Shown here in pieces: positions 9,346 to 17,942 of a stretch of DNA of 64,000 bases. Position 1 is the stretch's first letter. Each line of letters begins with the position of its first letter. Both the position numbers and the translations under genes were made by a program. The DNA comes from an uncultured beta proteobacterium (GTDB taxonomy: Bacteria > Pseudomonadota > Gammaproteobacteria > Burkholderiales > Burkholderiaceae_C), in contig CAILAY010000090.1 of NCBI GenBank assembly GCA_903832285.1, forward strand, positions 1 through 64,000, written 5' to 3'. The notes below the pieces were generated by a model. That model saw only the letters and a program-made list of their open reading frames with translations. It was not told the origin of the DNA and searched no databases.

Positions 9346-11409
9346 GTGAGACCCGACAAACCCGCCGGCTCGTGGCAGCGCAGGGTCCGCCGAGCATGGC
9401 GGCGTTGGCGTTTGCGCCTTGAACTCAAGCACACGCTGCTGATCTCGCTGCTGATCCACGCGATCATCCTGAGCACCAAGTTCGATGTGCCCGATCTGGG
9501 CATGCCTGGCAGTCCCTTCAGCAAGATGAAACGGCGCACGGAGGAAGCATCCATCAGCGTGGTGTTGGCAGCCACTCCCGCCGTGGCGGACCCGGTGAAA
9601 GTGATCGCCTCCGCGGCGCCAACTTCCAACCCGACTGTTCCGGTCCTGACATCGAGTGTCACGTCGGACGCGCCGGCCGTGCGGCGGCCGGCTCCGACAC
9701 CGCGCCCCGCACCGGCTGTGCCACCGACGCCGACACCTAAAAATGCTGTCAAGCCACCTCCGCTCCGACCGGTGAAACCTCTGCCGGTCGCGCCACCGAA
9801 GCAGGTCAAACCCACGCCAAAACCGCCACCGCCGCCGCCGCCGCCGCCACCACCGCCGCCACCACCACCGCCGAGCGAGCCAGTGAAGTTGCCGGTAGAG
9901 CCGATCAAGGTGGATGAACCGGTTCCAGAACTGGTCCTGCCTCCGAAGCTGGCTGCGAGCGCGCCCGACCCTGAATTGGAAAGAAAGAAGGAAGCGCAGC
10001 GGCTGGAGACCAAGCGCAAGGAGGCTGAGGCCGAGCGGTTGGAGGCCCTGAGGCAAGAGGCATTGCGTCTGGAAGAAATGCGCCGGCTGGAACTTGAGCG
10101 CGAGCTGGCGCGACAAGAGGCATTCAAGCAGGAGGCATTGCGCCTCGAAGCGCTGGCGCGGCAAGAAGTTGCGCAGCGTGAGGCTGTGCGTCAGGAAACT
10201 GAGCGCATCGAGACCGCCCGTCAGGAGGCACTGCATGCAGAAGCGCTCCGGCAAGAAGCGCAAGCGCAGGCTGCGGCAAAGCAGCTGGCAGCGCAGCGCG
10301 AAGCAGTTCGACAGGATGAATTGAAGCAAGACGCATTGCGCCAGGAGGCGTTGGCACGCCAGGAAGTGGCGCAGCGAGAGGCGGCACGCCAGGAGGCCGT
10401 TCGCCAGGAAGCCCAGCGTGCGGAAACGGCGGCACAGGTGGCAGCACAAAAAATGGCAGCGCAACGCGAAGCAGCTCGTCAGGATGCGCTGAAGCAAGAG
10501 GCACTGAAGCAGGAGGCATCGCGCCAGGAGGCGTTGGCACGCCAGGAAGTGGCGCAGCGAGAGGCGGCGCGGCAGGAAGCGGTTCGGCAGGAAGCGCAAC
10601 GCACGGAAGCGGCACGGCAGGAAGCGGCAGCGCAGGCCGCCGCGCAACAGCTTGCTGTGCAGCGCGACGCTGCGCGTCAGGAAGCACTAAGGCAGGAGGC
10701 TTTGCGCCAGGAAGCGCTGGCACGTCAGGAAGTGGCGCAGCGCGAGGCGGCACGCCAGGAAGCCGTTCGGCAGGAAGCACAGCGCGTGGAAACTGCCCGA
10801 CAGGAGGCGGCGGCACAGGCGGCAGCCCAACAGCTTGCGAACCAGCGCGAGGCAGCGCGCCTGGAAGCGCCGCGAGCGCAGGCCGGAGAGGGCAAGTCCG
10901 TGACGGTGGGCAATGCATCGACAGCCGGTTCGGACGCGCGTGGGGCGGCACAACAGAGCGCCGCCACCCGGGCCGGACCGGCGCAGATGGCCACGGCCGC
11001 TCCTTTGAAATTGGTGGAAAAACCACCCGGTGCGCCGATGGAAAGTGCAAGGCGCCAGACCCTCTACGGGCGCACGGCACAGGATCTGCGTTTGCAGATG
11101 GTGGCCGAAGGCTGGCGTCAGAAGATTGAGCAGAATGCCCCGTTTGACGTGCTGCAGGCAGCCAAGACCGGACCCTACGAAAACCCGGTCGTCACCGTGG
11201 CGTTGCGTCGCGACGGCAGCCTGGAAAGTGTTGTCATCAACCGATCGAGCGGCGTGCCGGCGATCGACAACGCCGTGCGTAGAATCATCTTGATGCTGTC
11301 GCCGTTCGCCCCGTTCTCCTCCGATCTTGCGGTGGACTACGATGTGATCGAGATCCGTCGAGTTTGGACTTTCGATACGGCGCTTCGTTTGCAATATGGT
11401 GGCCGCTGA
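9346..11409 (+). CDS. TonB-like energy transducer with long Glu/Gln/Ala/Arg repeat region
   Basis: The start is GTG 9346, 12 bp after the previous gene. The 687-residue protein has a basic cytoplasmic tail, one membrane helix (~30-44) containing the S..H pattern used by TonB to contact ExbB (SLLIHAI), a proline-rich stretch with a run of 17 prolines (9823-9873), about 300 residues of charged helical repeats, and a TonB/TolA-type C-terminal domain (VTVALRRDGSLESVVINRSSG). The central coil is far longer than in ordinary TonB and is closer to TolA in style. It would span the periplasm and act on an outer-membrane partner. ExbB/ExbD genes lie at 15218-16278. No TonB-dependent receptor is present in the window. 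Confidence 0.8.
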   Translation: MRPDKPAGSWQRRVRRAWRRWRLRLELKHTLLISLLIHAIILSTKFDVPDLGMPGSPFSKMKRRTEEASISVVLAATPAVADPVKVIASAAPTSNPTVPVLTSSVTSDAPAVRRPAPTPRPAPAVPPTPTPKNAVKPPPLRPVKPLPVAPPKQVKPTPKPPPPPPPPPPPPPPPPPSEPVKLPVEPIKVDEPVPELVLPPKLAASAPDPELERKKEAQRLETKRKEAEAERLEALRQEALRLEEMRRLELERELARQEAFKQEALRLEALARQEVAQREAVRQETERIETARQEALHAEALRQEAQAQAAAKQLAAQREAVRQDELKQDALRQEALARQEVAQREAARQEAVRQEAQRAETAAQVAAQKMAAQREAARQDALKQEALKQEASRQEALARQEVAQREAARQEAVRQEAQRTEAARQEAAAQAAAQQLAVQRDAARQEALRQEALRQEALARQEVAQREAARQEAVRQEAQRVETARQEAAAQAAAQQLANQREAARLEAPRAQAGEGKSVTVGNASTAGSDARGAAQQSAATRAGPAQMATAAPLKLVEKPPGAPMESARRQTLYGRTAQDLRLQMVAEGWRQKIEQNAPFDVLQAAKTGPYENPVVTVALRRDGSLESVVINRSSGVPAIDNAVRRIILMLSPFAPFSSDLAVDYDVIEIRRVWTFDTALRLQYGGR
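10150..10880 (+). repeat. Four-copy coding repeat in the TonB-like gene
   Basis: Units beginning ALARQEVAQRE start at 10150, 10348, 10531 and 10714, so periods are 198, 183 and 183 bp (66, 61 and 61 residues). The product is almost only Ala, Gln, Glu, Arg and Leu and should form a long helix. All repeats keep frame. Confidence 0.88.
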
Positions 11410-11476
11410 CGTCGTGTAAAGTGGCAGCGCGACACCGGCAAGCGGTTGTGCTGTGATCAGAACACAAGAAAGCATC

Positions 11477-12352
11477 ATGGATTCCAACCCTTCATCTCTC
11501 AAAACCGAGTTGACACAACTGAACGAATCGCGTGGCACCGGCAACTTGTCCGATGCTGCCACTGAAGACGCCCGCGTGGTAACTCCTGCAGCCAGCAGTT
11601 CCATGAACCTTTGGCTGGCTCTGGCTGCGGTGGTGCTGGCGGCATCGGGCGTTGCCTATTGGTGGACTGGATCGCCGCCGCTCCCCACGGTCACATCTAC
11701 CGCACCGCCGTCACCGTCGCCAACGGTACTTGCCGCTGCTCCCGAAGGCGCCCATGACACTGGAGCAGATCAGATGGACTCTTTGGTGGATCGACTCGCA
11801 CTCAAGTTGAAAGACAAACCGCAGGACGTTGAAGGCTGGTCCATGCTGGCGCGCTCCTACGCCGTTCTGGAGCGGCATGCCGAGGCGGTGGCGGCGTTCG
11901 AGCATGCCCTGGCGCTGCGTCCGAACGACCCGGCGTTGATGGCTGGCCATGCAGCCTCGATGGCAAAGAAAAGTCAGGGCGGTCAGGGCTCCAAATCGGC
12001 TTCGACCCAGGGCACGGTCAGCGGCACCGTGAGTCTGGCGCCGGCCATGACCAAGTTGGCGGGACCCGACGATACCGTCTTCATCTTTGCACGCGCCGCC
12101 CAGGGTGAACGCGTGCCACTCGCGGTGTTGCGCAAACAGGTCAGGGATTTGCCGCTGCAATTCACATTGGACGACAGCATGGGCATATCGCCGCAGAACA
12201 GGCTCTCGGGTGCGGCCCAGGTGGTGGTGAGTGCGCGCATCAGCAAGAGCGGCCAGGCCATGGCGCAAACTGGCGATATCGTCGGTCAAGCCGCACCCGT
12301 GGCTGTCGGAGCATCGGGACTTGCCGTCGAGATTCGGGAACTGGTTAAATAG
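11477..12352 (+). CDS. Second CcmI/CycH-like TPR protein
   Basis: ATG 11477 is preceded by AAGAAAG and is preferred over GTG 11453. The 291-residue product has a ~40-residue soluble N-terminus, one membrane helix (~44-62), a proline/threonine linker, a short TPR pair (~100-150) and the CcmI C-terminal domain (VSGTVSLAPAM, FIFARAAQGERVPLAVLRKQ, DDSMGISP, VVVSARISKSG). It is a paralogue of 6382-7425 with the same domain order but fewer TPRs. Like that protein it lacks the N-terminal membrane unit of true CcmI. It lies between the TonB-like gene and the ferredoxin-flavoprotein, so a second assembly factor for a multiheme cytochrome is the simplest reading. Confidence 0.8.
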   Translation: MDSNPSSLKTELTQLNESRGTGNLSDAATEDARVVTPAASSSMNLWLALAAVVLAASGVAYWWTGSPPLPTVTSTAPPSPSPTVLAAAPEGAHDTGADQMDSLVDRLALKLKDKPQDVEGWSMLARSYAVLERHAEAVAAFEHALALRPNDPALMAGHAASMAKKSQGGQGSKSASTQGTVSGTVSLAPAMTKLAGPDDTVFIFARAAQGERVPLAVLRKQVRDLPLQFTLDDSMGISPQNRLSGAAQVVVSARISKSGQAMAQTGDIVGQAAPVAVGASGLAVEIRELVK

Positions 12353-12406
12353 CAGCTTTTGGGTCAATGCAGTGGCCCGGTTGCACTTCAATCTCTAGAA
12401 AACTGA

Positions 12407-13708
12407 ATGTCAAACTCTTATCTCTATTTCTATTTCTATTTGGCCGCGTTCGTCATAGGCGTCACGCTCTATGTGAACCGGCAGCGCAGAAAACACACGA
12501 CCCATGTGGCGCAGTTGCAGCAAGCGGTGGAAAGCGGATTGATGGAGCCACCCTCGCTACACCCGGTGGTGGACAAGACCCGCTGCATGGGGTCAGGCGC
12601 GTGCGTCAGCGCCTGTCCGGAGCGGGCGCTGGGCGTGGTCGCTGGCAAGGCGGTGCTGATCAATGCGGCGCATTGCATTGGGCACGGCGCCTGTGCGGCC
12701 GCCTGCCCGGTGGAGGCGATCAAACTGGTCTTCGGCACCGAGAAGCGTGGCATCGACATCCCCAACGTGACGCCAAATTTTGAAACCAACGTTCCAGGTA
12801 TTTTCATCGCGGGCGAACTCGGTGGCATGGGCCTGATTCGCAAGGCGGCCGAGCAGGGTCGTCAAGCTGTCAACTCCCTGCGCAAGAAGGCCGGTGGCAA
12901 GGCCGACTTTGACGTAGTGATTGTGGGCTGCGGCCCAGCCGGTCTTTCCGCAGGCTTGTCGGCGATCGAGCACAAATTGCGCTACAAGCTGATGGAGCAG
13001 GAGGATTCCCTGGGCGGTTCCGTCTATCACTATCCCAGGCAAAAGGTTGCCATGACCGCGCCAGTGGATCTGGCGTTGATCGGCAAGGTCAAGTTTGGCG
13101 AAGTGCAAAAGGAAAAGCTGCTCGAGTTCTGGCAGGACGTGGTGAAAAAGACCGGACTGAAGGTTTCATTTCGGGAACGCATGGAGGGGATCGACCGTGA
13201 GAACGGCGGGTTTGTGGTACGCACCAATCGAGGCAAGTACACGACAAACACCGTGCTGTTGGCGATGGGGCGACGCGGCACACCACGCAAGCTTGACGTG
13301 CCGGGCGAAGAGACCCATAAAGTGATGTATCGCCTGATCGATCCGGCTCAGTACCAGGGTCAGGCGGTGCTGGTGGTGGGCGGTGGCGACAGCGCATTGG
13401 AGGCTGCGATTGCCTTGTCGGAGCAACCCGGAACCGAGGTCACGCTGTCGTATCGCAGTGCCGCCTTCTCCCGCGTGAAGCAAAAAAACCGGATGCTGCT
13501 GGAGCAGGCGGAAAAGGCAGGACGAATCAAGGTCATGCTGAATTCACAGACCACGCGCGTGACCGAAACGCAAGTCGAAATTGACTACGAAGGCATTCCG
13601 CAGCGCCTGCGCAATGACGCCGTGATCGTCTGCGCGGGCGGCCTTCTGCCCACGCCGCTGCTGCAATCCATAGGAATCGAGTTCGAGACCAAATACGGCG
13701 AATCTTGA
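12407..13708 (+). CDS. Membrane-tethered ferredoxin/FAD-NAD(P)H oxidoreductase
   Basis: The 433-residue protein has an N-terminal membrane anchor (residues 5-23), a two-cluster ferredoxin domain and a flavoprotein domain with FAD motif GCGPAG (174-179) and nucleotide motif GGGDSA (325-330). Each ferredoxin motif lacks its second cysteine: C60-S63-C66-C70 and C90-H93-C96-C100. The sequence at 115-157 (ETNVPGIFIAGELGG, then RKAAEQGRQAV) is what normally closes a thioredoxin-reductase-like flavoprotein, yet here it precedes the first FAD motif, and the C-terminus ends just where it would be expected. That suggests a circularly permuted FAD domain. No redox CxxC is present. It likely links NAD(P)H, FAD and Fe-S clusters at the inner membrane. 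The physiological partner is unknown. Confidence 0.83.
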   Translation: MSNSYLYFYFYLAAFVIGVTLYVNRQRRKHTTHVAQLQQAVESGLMEPPSLHPVVDKTRCMGSGACVSACPERALGVVAGKAVLINAAHCIGHGACAAACPVEAIKLVFGTEKRGIDIPNVTPNFETNVPGIFIAGELGGMGLIRKAAEQGRQAVNSLRKKAGGKADFDVVIVGCGPAGLSAGLSAIEHKLRYKLMEQEDSLGGSVYHYPRQKVAMTAPVDLALIGKVKFGEVQKEKLLEFWQDVVKKTGLKVSFRERMEGIDRENGGFVVRTNRGKYTTNTVLLAMGRRGTPRKLDVPGEETHKVMYRLIDPAQYQGQAVLVVGGGDSALEAAIALSEQPGTEVTLSYRSAAFSRVKQKNRMLLEQAEKAGRIKVMLNSQTTRVTETQVEIDYEGIPQRLRNDAVIVCAGGLLPTPLLQSIGIEFETKYGES

Positions 13709-13783
13709 GACATTGCGGGATGGGCCAAGAGTTACGCGAAGCGAACTTTGCTCGGTCCCCAACACTTCGTCGGGGTAGCGACT

Positions 13784-14998
13784 TCAGGCCCGCGCCGCCC
13801 GCAGCCTTATCGAAAATTCCTGCAGCGCGGCGATGCCGCTTTCTTCGGCACGACGGCACCAGGCCTGCAAATCGGCGGCCAGCTGCTCGCGCGACTGCGA
13901 CCGACTCAGCCATAGCGCTCGCAGTTCCTCGCGCATGGTGAGCATCTTGTCCAGTACCGGATTGGTGGCGCGCGCCTGGGCTACCTTCGGCTGGGCATAG
14001 TCAGGCACCTGCTCCTGGTCCCGGTGCAACCAGCGACGCGCCGCCTTGAGCGCCGACAGGTCCTGGCGACGGACCCTGAGCACCGTCATTTCGGCGCGGC
14101 AAACGCGGCGCAGTTCGCGCGCATACCTCGCCATGACCTCATACCGATTGGCAATCAGCGCTTCCAGGGTTCTTTCGTCCGCCACCGGGCGCACCTCGCC
14201 CCAGGCCAGCTTTGGCGGGGTCTTTTTCACGCTGGCAAGACGCAAGGTCTCAAGCGCACGGATATAGCACCAGCCGATGTCGAACTCGTAGCGCTTGACG
14301 GAAAGCTTGGCAGAGGTCGGATACGTGTGATGGTTGTTGTGCAGTTCTTCGCCGCCGATAAGGACGCCCCAGGGTGAGACGTTGGTGCTGGCGTCGGCCG
14401 ACTCGAAATTGCGGTAGCCCCACCAGTGGCCAATGCCATTGATGATGCCCGCCGCGGTTATCGGAATCCATACCATCTGCACCGCCCACACGGTCAGACC
14501 GATGACACCGAAGAGAACTAGATCCAGCACCAGCAGCAACACCACACCCAGCCAAGTGTGGCGGGAGTACAGATTTCGCTCCAGCCAGTCGTCAGGCGTG
14601 TTGTGTCCAAAGCGCTGCAGGGTTTCGGCATTCGCGCACTCCGTACGGTACAACTCGTAGCCCTGCCAGAGCACCTTCTTTATGCCGAATACGACGGGGC
14701 TGTGCGGGTCGCCAGCCTGCTCGCATTTGGCGTGATGTTTGCGGTGCACTGCGGTCCATTCCCGCGTCACGGCGCCGGTCGTAAACCACAGCCAGAAACG
14801 GAAGAAATGTGAGGCGGCAGGGTGCAAATCAAGTGCGCGGTGTGCCTGGTGCCGGTGCAGGAAGATGGTGACGCTGGCAATGGTGACGTGGGTGAGCGCC
14901 AGCGTAAAAAGCAACAGCTGCCACCCGTTCAGATCCCACACGCCAGTGCGCATCCATTCCAGCGCCACCGTGAAACCCGCCGCATCATGAGAACCCAT
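13784..14998 (-). CDS. Membrane fatty acid desaturase (acyl-CoA delta-9 type)
   Basis: ATG 14998 is chosen because a GAGGAG site lies just upstream; an in-frame TTG at 15016 overlaps that site. The 404-residue protein has the three histidine boxes of the diiron desaturases: HRHQAH (48-53), HRKHH (85-89) and HNNHH (220-224), with membrane helices between them. The enzyme would introduce a cis double bond into acyl chains at the inner membrane, using an external electron donor. The C-terminal ~130 residues form a charged helical extension often seen in betaproteobacterial homologues. It is divergent from exbB and convergent with the ferredoxin-flavoprotein gene. Confidence 0.92.
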   Translation of the reverse strand: MGSHDAAGFTVALEWMRTGVWDLNGWQLLLFTLALTHVTIASVTIFLHRHQAHRALDLHPAASHFFRFWLWFTTGAVTREWTAVHRKHHAKCEQAGDPHSPVVFGIKKVLWQGYELYRTECANAETLQRFGHNTPDDWLERNLYSRHTWLGVVLLLVLDLVLFGVIGLTVWAVQMVWIPITAAGIINGIGHWWGYRNFESADASTNVSPWGVLIGGEELHNNHHTYPTSAKLSVKRYEFDIGWCYIRALETLRLASVKKTPPKLAWGEVRPVADERTLEALIANRYEVMARYARELRRVCRAEMTVLRVRRQDLSALKAARRWLHRDQEQVPDYAQPKVAQARATNPVLDKMLTMREELRALWLSRSQSREQLAADLQAWCRRAEESGIAALQEFSIRLRAARA

Positions 14999-15217
14999 AC
15001 TGCCCAAACTCCTCAAAGTTGCGTGGACAGGTCGAAGGTGCCACGGAGAAAATCAAAGGGCGATTGTAAAGCGGCTGCCATCGACAGGTGCCTGGCACGC
15101 TCTGGCCGGGAGATTTTCCAACCGTAACAATTCAGTGCTGCCAACTCCTGGCTTGGACCGTTCGCACCCGCCGAGCTGCGCCATAATCGCGTGCACTTTA
15201 CTTTCCCGGAGAGTTCT

Positions 15218-15853
15218 TTGTTTTCAATCATCCTAGCCGCAGGGTGGCCCATCTGGCCATTGATTCTGTGTTCACTGCTCGCGGTTGCCGTCGTCATCGA
15301 ACGACTCCTAAGCCTTAAGGAAAATCGCATCGCGCCGCCCAAGCTGCTGGACGAAGCGTTGCGCGTGTCGCGCACGGCCGTGCCGGCGCGCGAGGTGGTG
15401 GACAAACTGGCACAGAACTCCGCCTTGGGTGAGGTGCTGGCCAGTGGTCTCAGAGCCTTGAGTCTGAATCCGCGCTGCGCCGAAGAGGACTTGCGCGCCA
15501 CGATGGAGGGTTCGGGTCGCGAGGTCGCGCACCGCATGGAACGTTACCTCAGCGCCCTGGCCACGATAGCCTCGGCCGCGCCGCTGCTCGGTTTGCTGGG
15601 AACCGTCATCGGCATGATCGAGATTTTCGGCTCGCAGACGCCGGGCTCCGGCGCGGGTGGCGCCAATCCGGCCCAGTTGGCGCATGGCATCTCCGTCGCC
15701 CTGTACAACACGGCATTCGGGCTGATGGTGGCGATCCCGTCGCTGATCTTCTGGCGCTACTTCCGGGCCACGGTGGATGCTTATCTGCTGACACTGGAAT
15801 TGGCGGCGGACCAGTTCGCACGGCACCTGAAGAACCTGCGGGAAACCGCATGA
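15218..15853 (+). CDS. exbB: ExbB/TolQ/MotA-family proton channel
   Basis: Start TTG 15218 is preferred: GGAGAG lies 4-9 bases upstream and the resulting MFSIILAAGWPIWPLIL is the usual N-terminus in this family; GTG 15191 would add nine residues. The 211-residue protein has three membrane helices (near residues 5-25, ~115-140 and ~155-180), including the conserved APLLGLLGTVIGMI segment and FGLMVAIPSL. With ExbD it forms the proton-driven motor that energises TonB-like proteins. It overlaps exbD by 4 bp. A CATAAT element at 15182-15187 could be its -10 box. The TonB-like gene at 9346 is a possible client. Confidence 0.93.
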   Translation: MFSIILAAGWPIWPLILCSLLAVAVVIERLLSLKENRIAPPKLLDEALRVSRTAVPAREVVDKLAQNSALGEVLASGLRALSLNPRCAEEDLRATMEGSGREVAHRMERYLSALATIASAAPLLGLLGTVIGMIEIFGSQTPGSGAGGANPAQLAHGISVALYNTAFGLMVAIPSLIFWRYFRATVDAYLLTLELAADQFARHLKNLRETA

Positions 15854-16278
15854 AGTTCCGCAAGCGTCCGCGCGAAGAACCGGAGATCAACCTGATCCCG
15901 TTTATCGACGTGCTGCTGGTGGTGGTGATCTTCCTGATGCTTTCCACCACCTACGCCAAGTTCACCGAGTTGCAGATCAGGCTGCCCACCGCTGACACGC
16001 AGGCGCAGCGTGACTACCCCAGGGAAGTGGTCGTGGCCGTCAGCAGCGACGGACGCTATATGGTCAATGGCGCAGCAATTGCGGGGCGCAGCGTGGAAGA
16101 AATCTCGGCTGCATTGAGCGATGCTGCCAGGTTGGGCAAGGAGACCGTGGTCATCATCCACGCCGATGCCAATGCCGCACACCAGTCCGTGATCACGGTG
16201 ATGGAGGCGGCGCGGCGTTCGGGTCTGAGCCAGATCACCTTTGCCGCGCAGACCACAGGTTCGGCCGGCGCTCCCTGA
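15850..16278 (+). CDS. exbD: ExbD/TolR-family biopolymer transport protein
   Basis: It overlaps exbB by ATGA. The 142-residue product has a short basic cytoplasmic end, one membrane helix (~14-36) with the essential aspartate Asp20 in the context LIPFIDVLLVVVIF, and a periplasmic domain of ~100 residues. Asp20 is the expected proton-relay residue of ExbD/TolR. Length and layout are standard for the family. A convergent methyltransferase gene ends 37 bp beyond. Confidence 0.94.
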   Translation: MKFRKRPREEPEINLIPFIDVLLVVVIFLMLSTTYAKFTELQIRLPTADTQAQRDYPREVVVAVSSDGRYMVNGAAIAGRSVEEISAALSDAARLGKETVVIIHADANAAHQSVITVMEAARRSGLSQITFAAQTTGSAGAP

Positions 16279-16315
16279 CACGGCCTCTTCGGACCGGCTG
16301 CTGCGGTGAGAGACG

Positions 16316-17620
16316 CTATTTGCGCTCCCACACCGCCGCAAAAAATCCATCCGTGCCGTGCCGATGTGGCCACAGCCGCAAGTAGGGGCCATGGCACAGG
16401 GTGGCTGCGTTCTCCACCTTGAGTTGGACAAACAGATCGCCCACATCCAGTGGAACGTAGTCCGGATTGGTTTGCGAAAACGCCTGTGCCACGGCTTCGT
16501 TTTCCTGCGGTAGCAGGCTGCAGGTCGCATACACCAATCGGCCTCCAGGCTTGAGCAGGCGTGCCGCGCTCTGCAGAATGGCCGCCTGCATCAGGGCCAA
16601 CTCTGCCACAGTCTTTGCGGTCTGGCGCCACTTCAAATCAGGATGGCGGCGCAGCGTGCCCAGGCCCGAGCAAGGCGCATCCACCAACACGCGGTCAATC
16701 TTTCCGGCCAGGCGTTTGATGCGGTCATCGCGCTCATGCGCCAGTGCTGCCGGATGCACGTTGGAGAGTCCGCTGCGCGCCAGCCGGGGTTTGAGCGCGT
16801 CGAGCCGGTGCGCCGAGGTGTCGAAGGCGTAGAGGCGGCCGGTGTTGCGCATGGCCGCGCCTATCGCCAGGGTCTTGCCACCGGCGCCGGCGCAGAAGTC
16901 CACCACCATCTCGCCGCGCTTCGCATCCAGCAACAGCGCCAGCAGTTGCGAGCCCTCGTCCTGAACCTCCACGGCGCCGCGCACAAAGGCCTCGGCTTTG
17001 GCCAGTGAAGGCTTGCCTTTGACGCGCAGACCCCAGGGTGAAAAGGGCGTGGGCGCGGTGTCGATGCCGGAAGCCTTCAATTCCTTTTGCACATCGGAGC
17101 GCTTGTCGTTCAGTGCGTTCACGCGCAGGTCGAGCGGCGCCATCTGGTCCAGGCTTTGCACCAGCGGCCAGAACTCCGGGCCCAGCGTTTCTTTGAGCGG
17201 GGTCACCAGCCATTCCGGCAAATTGTGGCGATGGCGTTCCAGTAAATCGGCGCTTTGGATCCCCAGGCATTGCTCCAGCCAGGCGTGCTCCTGGTCGGTC
17301 AAGGCGCTGCGCAAAAAGTCCTGTGCTGCCTGCGTTTGTGCGGCGTTCAGGCGCACGCCCTGCTCCTTCTGGCCCTGTGCCAGCCCCAGAATCGCCAGTC
17401 GGCGCTCGCGAGGACCCGAGCCCGACGGCGCAAAGTGTTCAAAAAGCAGTTTGTGGCGCAGCACCGCGTAAACGGTGTCGGTCAGGGTGGTCCGCTCGCG
17501 CGGGCCCAGACCGCGGTTGTCGCGGAAGAACCGCGCCACGATTGCGTCGGTGGGATGGTCGAATTTGAGGACAAGACGGACCAGTTCTGAACTGGCTTCA
17601 AGCAGGGCTTTTGGATGCAT
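16316..17620 (-). CDS. RsmB/NOP-family RNA cytosine-5 methyltransferase
   Basis: The 434-residue protein combines an N-terminal NusB-like helical region with a Rossmann methyltransferase domain. Visible signatures are DFCAGAGGKTLAIG (SAM binding), DAPCSGLGTLRRHPDLKWR (motif IV with its cysteine) and YATCSLLPQENEAV (motif VI with the catalytic cysteine). These define m5C methyltransferases; RsmB methylates 16S rRNA C967, but homologues in Comamonadaceae are often only named RsmB/NOP family, so the exact target is uncertain. It faces exbD and lies tail to tail with it. Confidence 0.9.
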   Translation of the reverse strand: MHPKALLEASSELVRLVLKFDHPTDAIVARFFRDNRGLGPRERTTLTDTVYAVLRHKLLFEHFAPSGSGPRERRLAILGLAQGQKEQGVRLNAAQTQAAQDFLRSALTDQEHAWLEQCLGIQSADLLERHRHNLPEWLVTPLKETLGPEFWPLVQSLDQMAPLDLRVNALNDKRSDVQKELKASGIDTAPTPFSPWGLRVKGKPSLAKAEAFVRGAVEVQDEGSQLLALLLDAKRGEMVVDFCAGAGGKTLAIGAAMRNTGRLYAFDTSAHRLDALKPRLARSGLSNVHPAALAHERDDRIKRLAGKIDRVLVDAPCSGLGTLRRHPDLKWRQTAKTVAELALMQAAILQSAARLLKPGGRLVYATCSLLPQENEAVAQAFSQTNPDYVPLDVGDLFVQLKVENAATLCHGPYLRLWPHRHGTDGFFAAVWERK

Positions 17621-17942
17621 AGGGGTTGATTGTCACCCAACGTCGGGAGCCATTCCACGTGGGTGCCAGGATGCCTTAAGCCTCGCATAATGTTTCTTCT
17701 GTATCGTCTGTGACGTTCATCGGCAACTGATTTTGATGGCGGCGCCGATTTCACCTGCCAGCCGAGGAACCCGGTGCTCCCAGTCGATCGGTTATCGGGC
17801 TGGCGATTGGCGAGCCACCTCTTTTGCAGTGAAGCGAGATATCTGCATCGCTGCGCATGAACCCCATTCCTTTCGATAGGCGGCGGGGCTATCGAAATCA
17901 TCTTCTGGAGCCGCGTTGGGGACACAGCTTTGCGAGAACTTG
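17621..17942. other. Intergenic region with inverted repeat upstream of hemerythrin gene
   Basis: This 322-bp stretch lies between two divergent genes and must hold both promoters. I see no convincing gene in it. A perfect 8-bp inverted repeat, TTCGATAG (17872-17879) and CTATCGAA (17889-17896) with a 9-bp spacer, lies ~47 bp before the hemerythrin start. It could be an operator or an RNA hairpin; no known regulator site was recognised. Confidence 0.5.

Noticed and set aside
9823-9873. Possible frameshift at the proline-codon run
   Set aside because: The frame is maintained on both sides, and the downstream repeats and TonB domain are intact.
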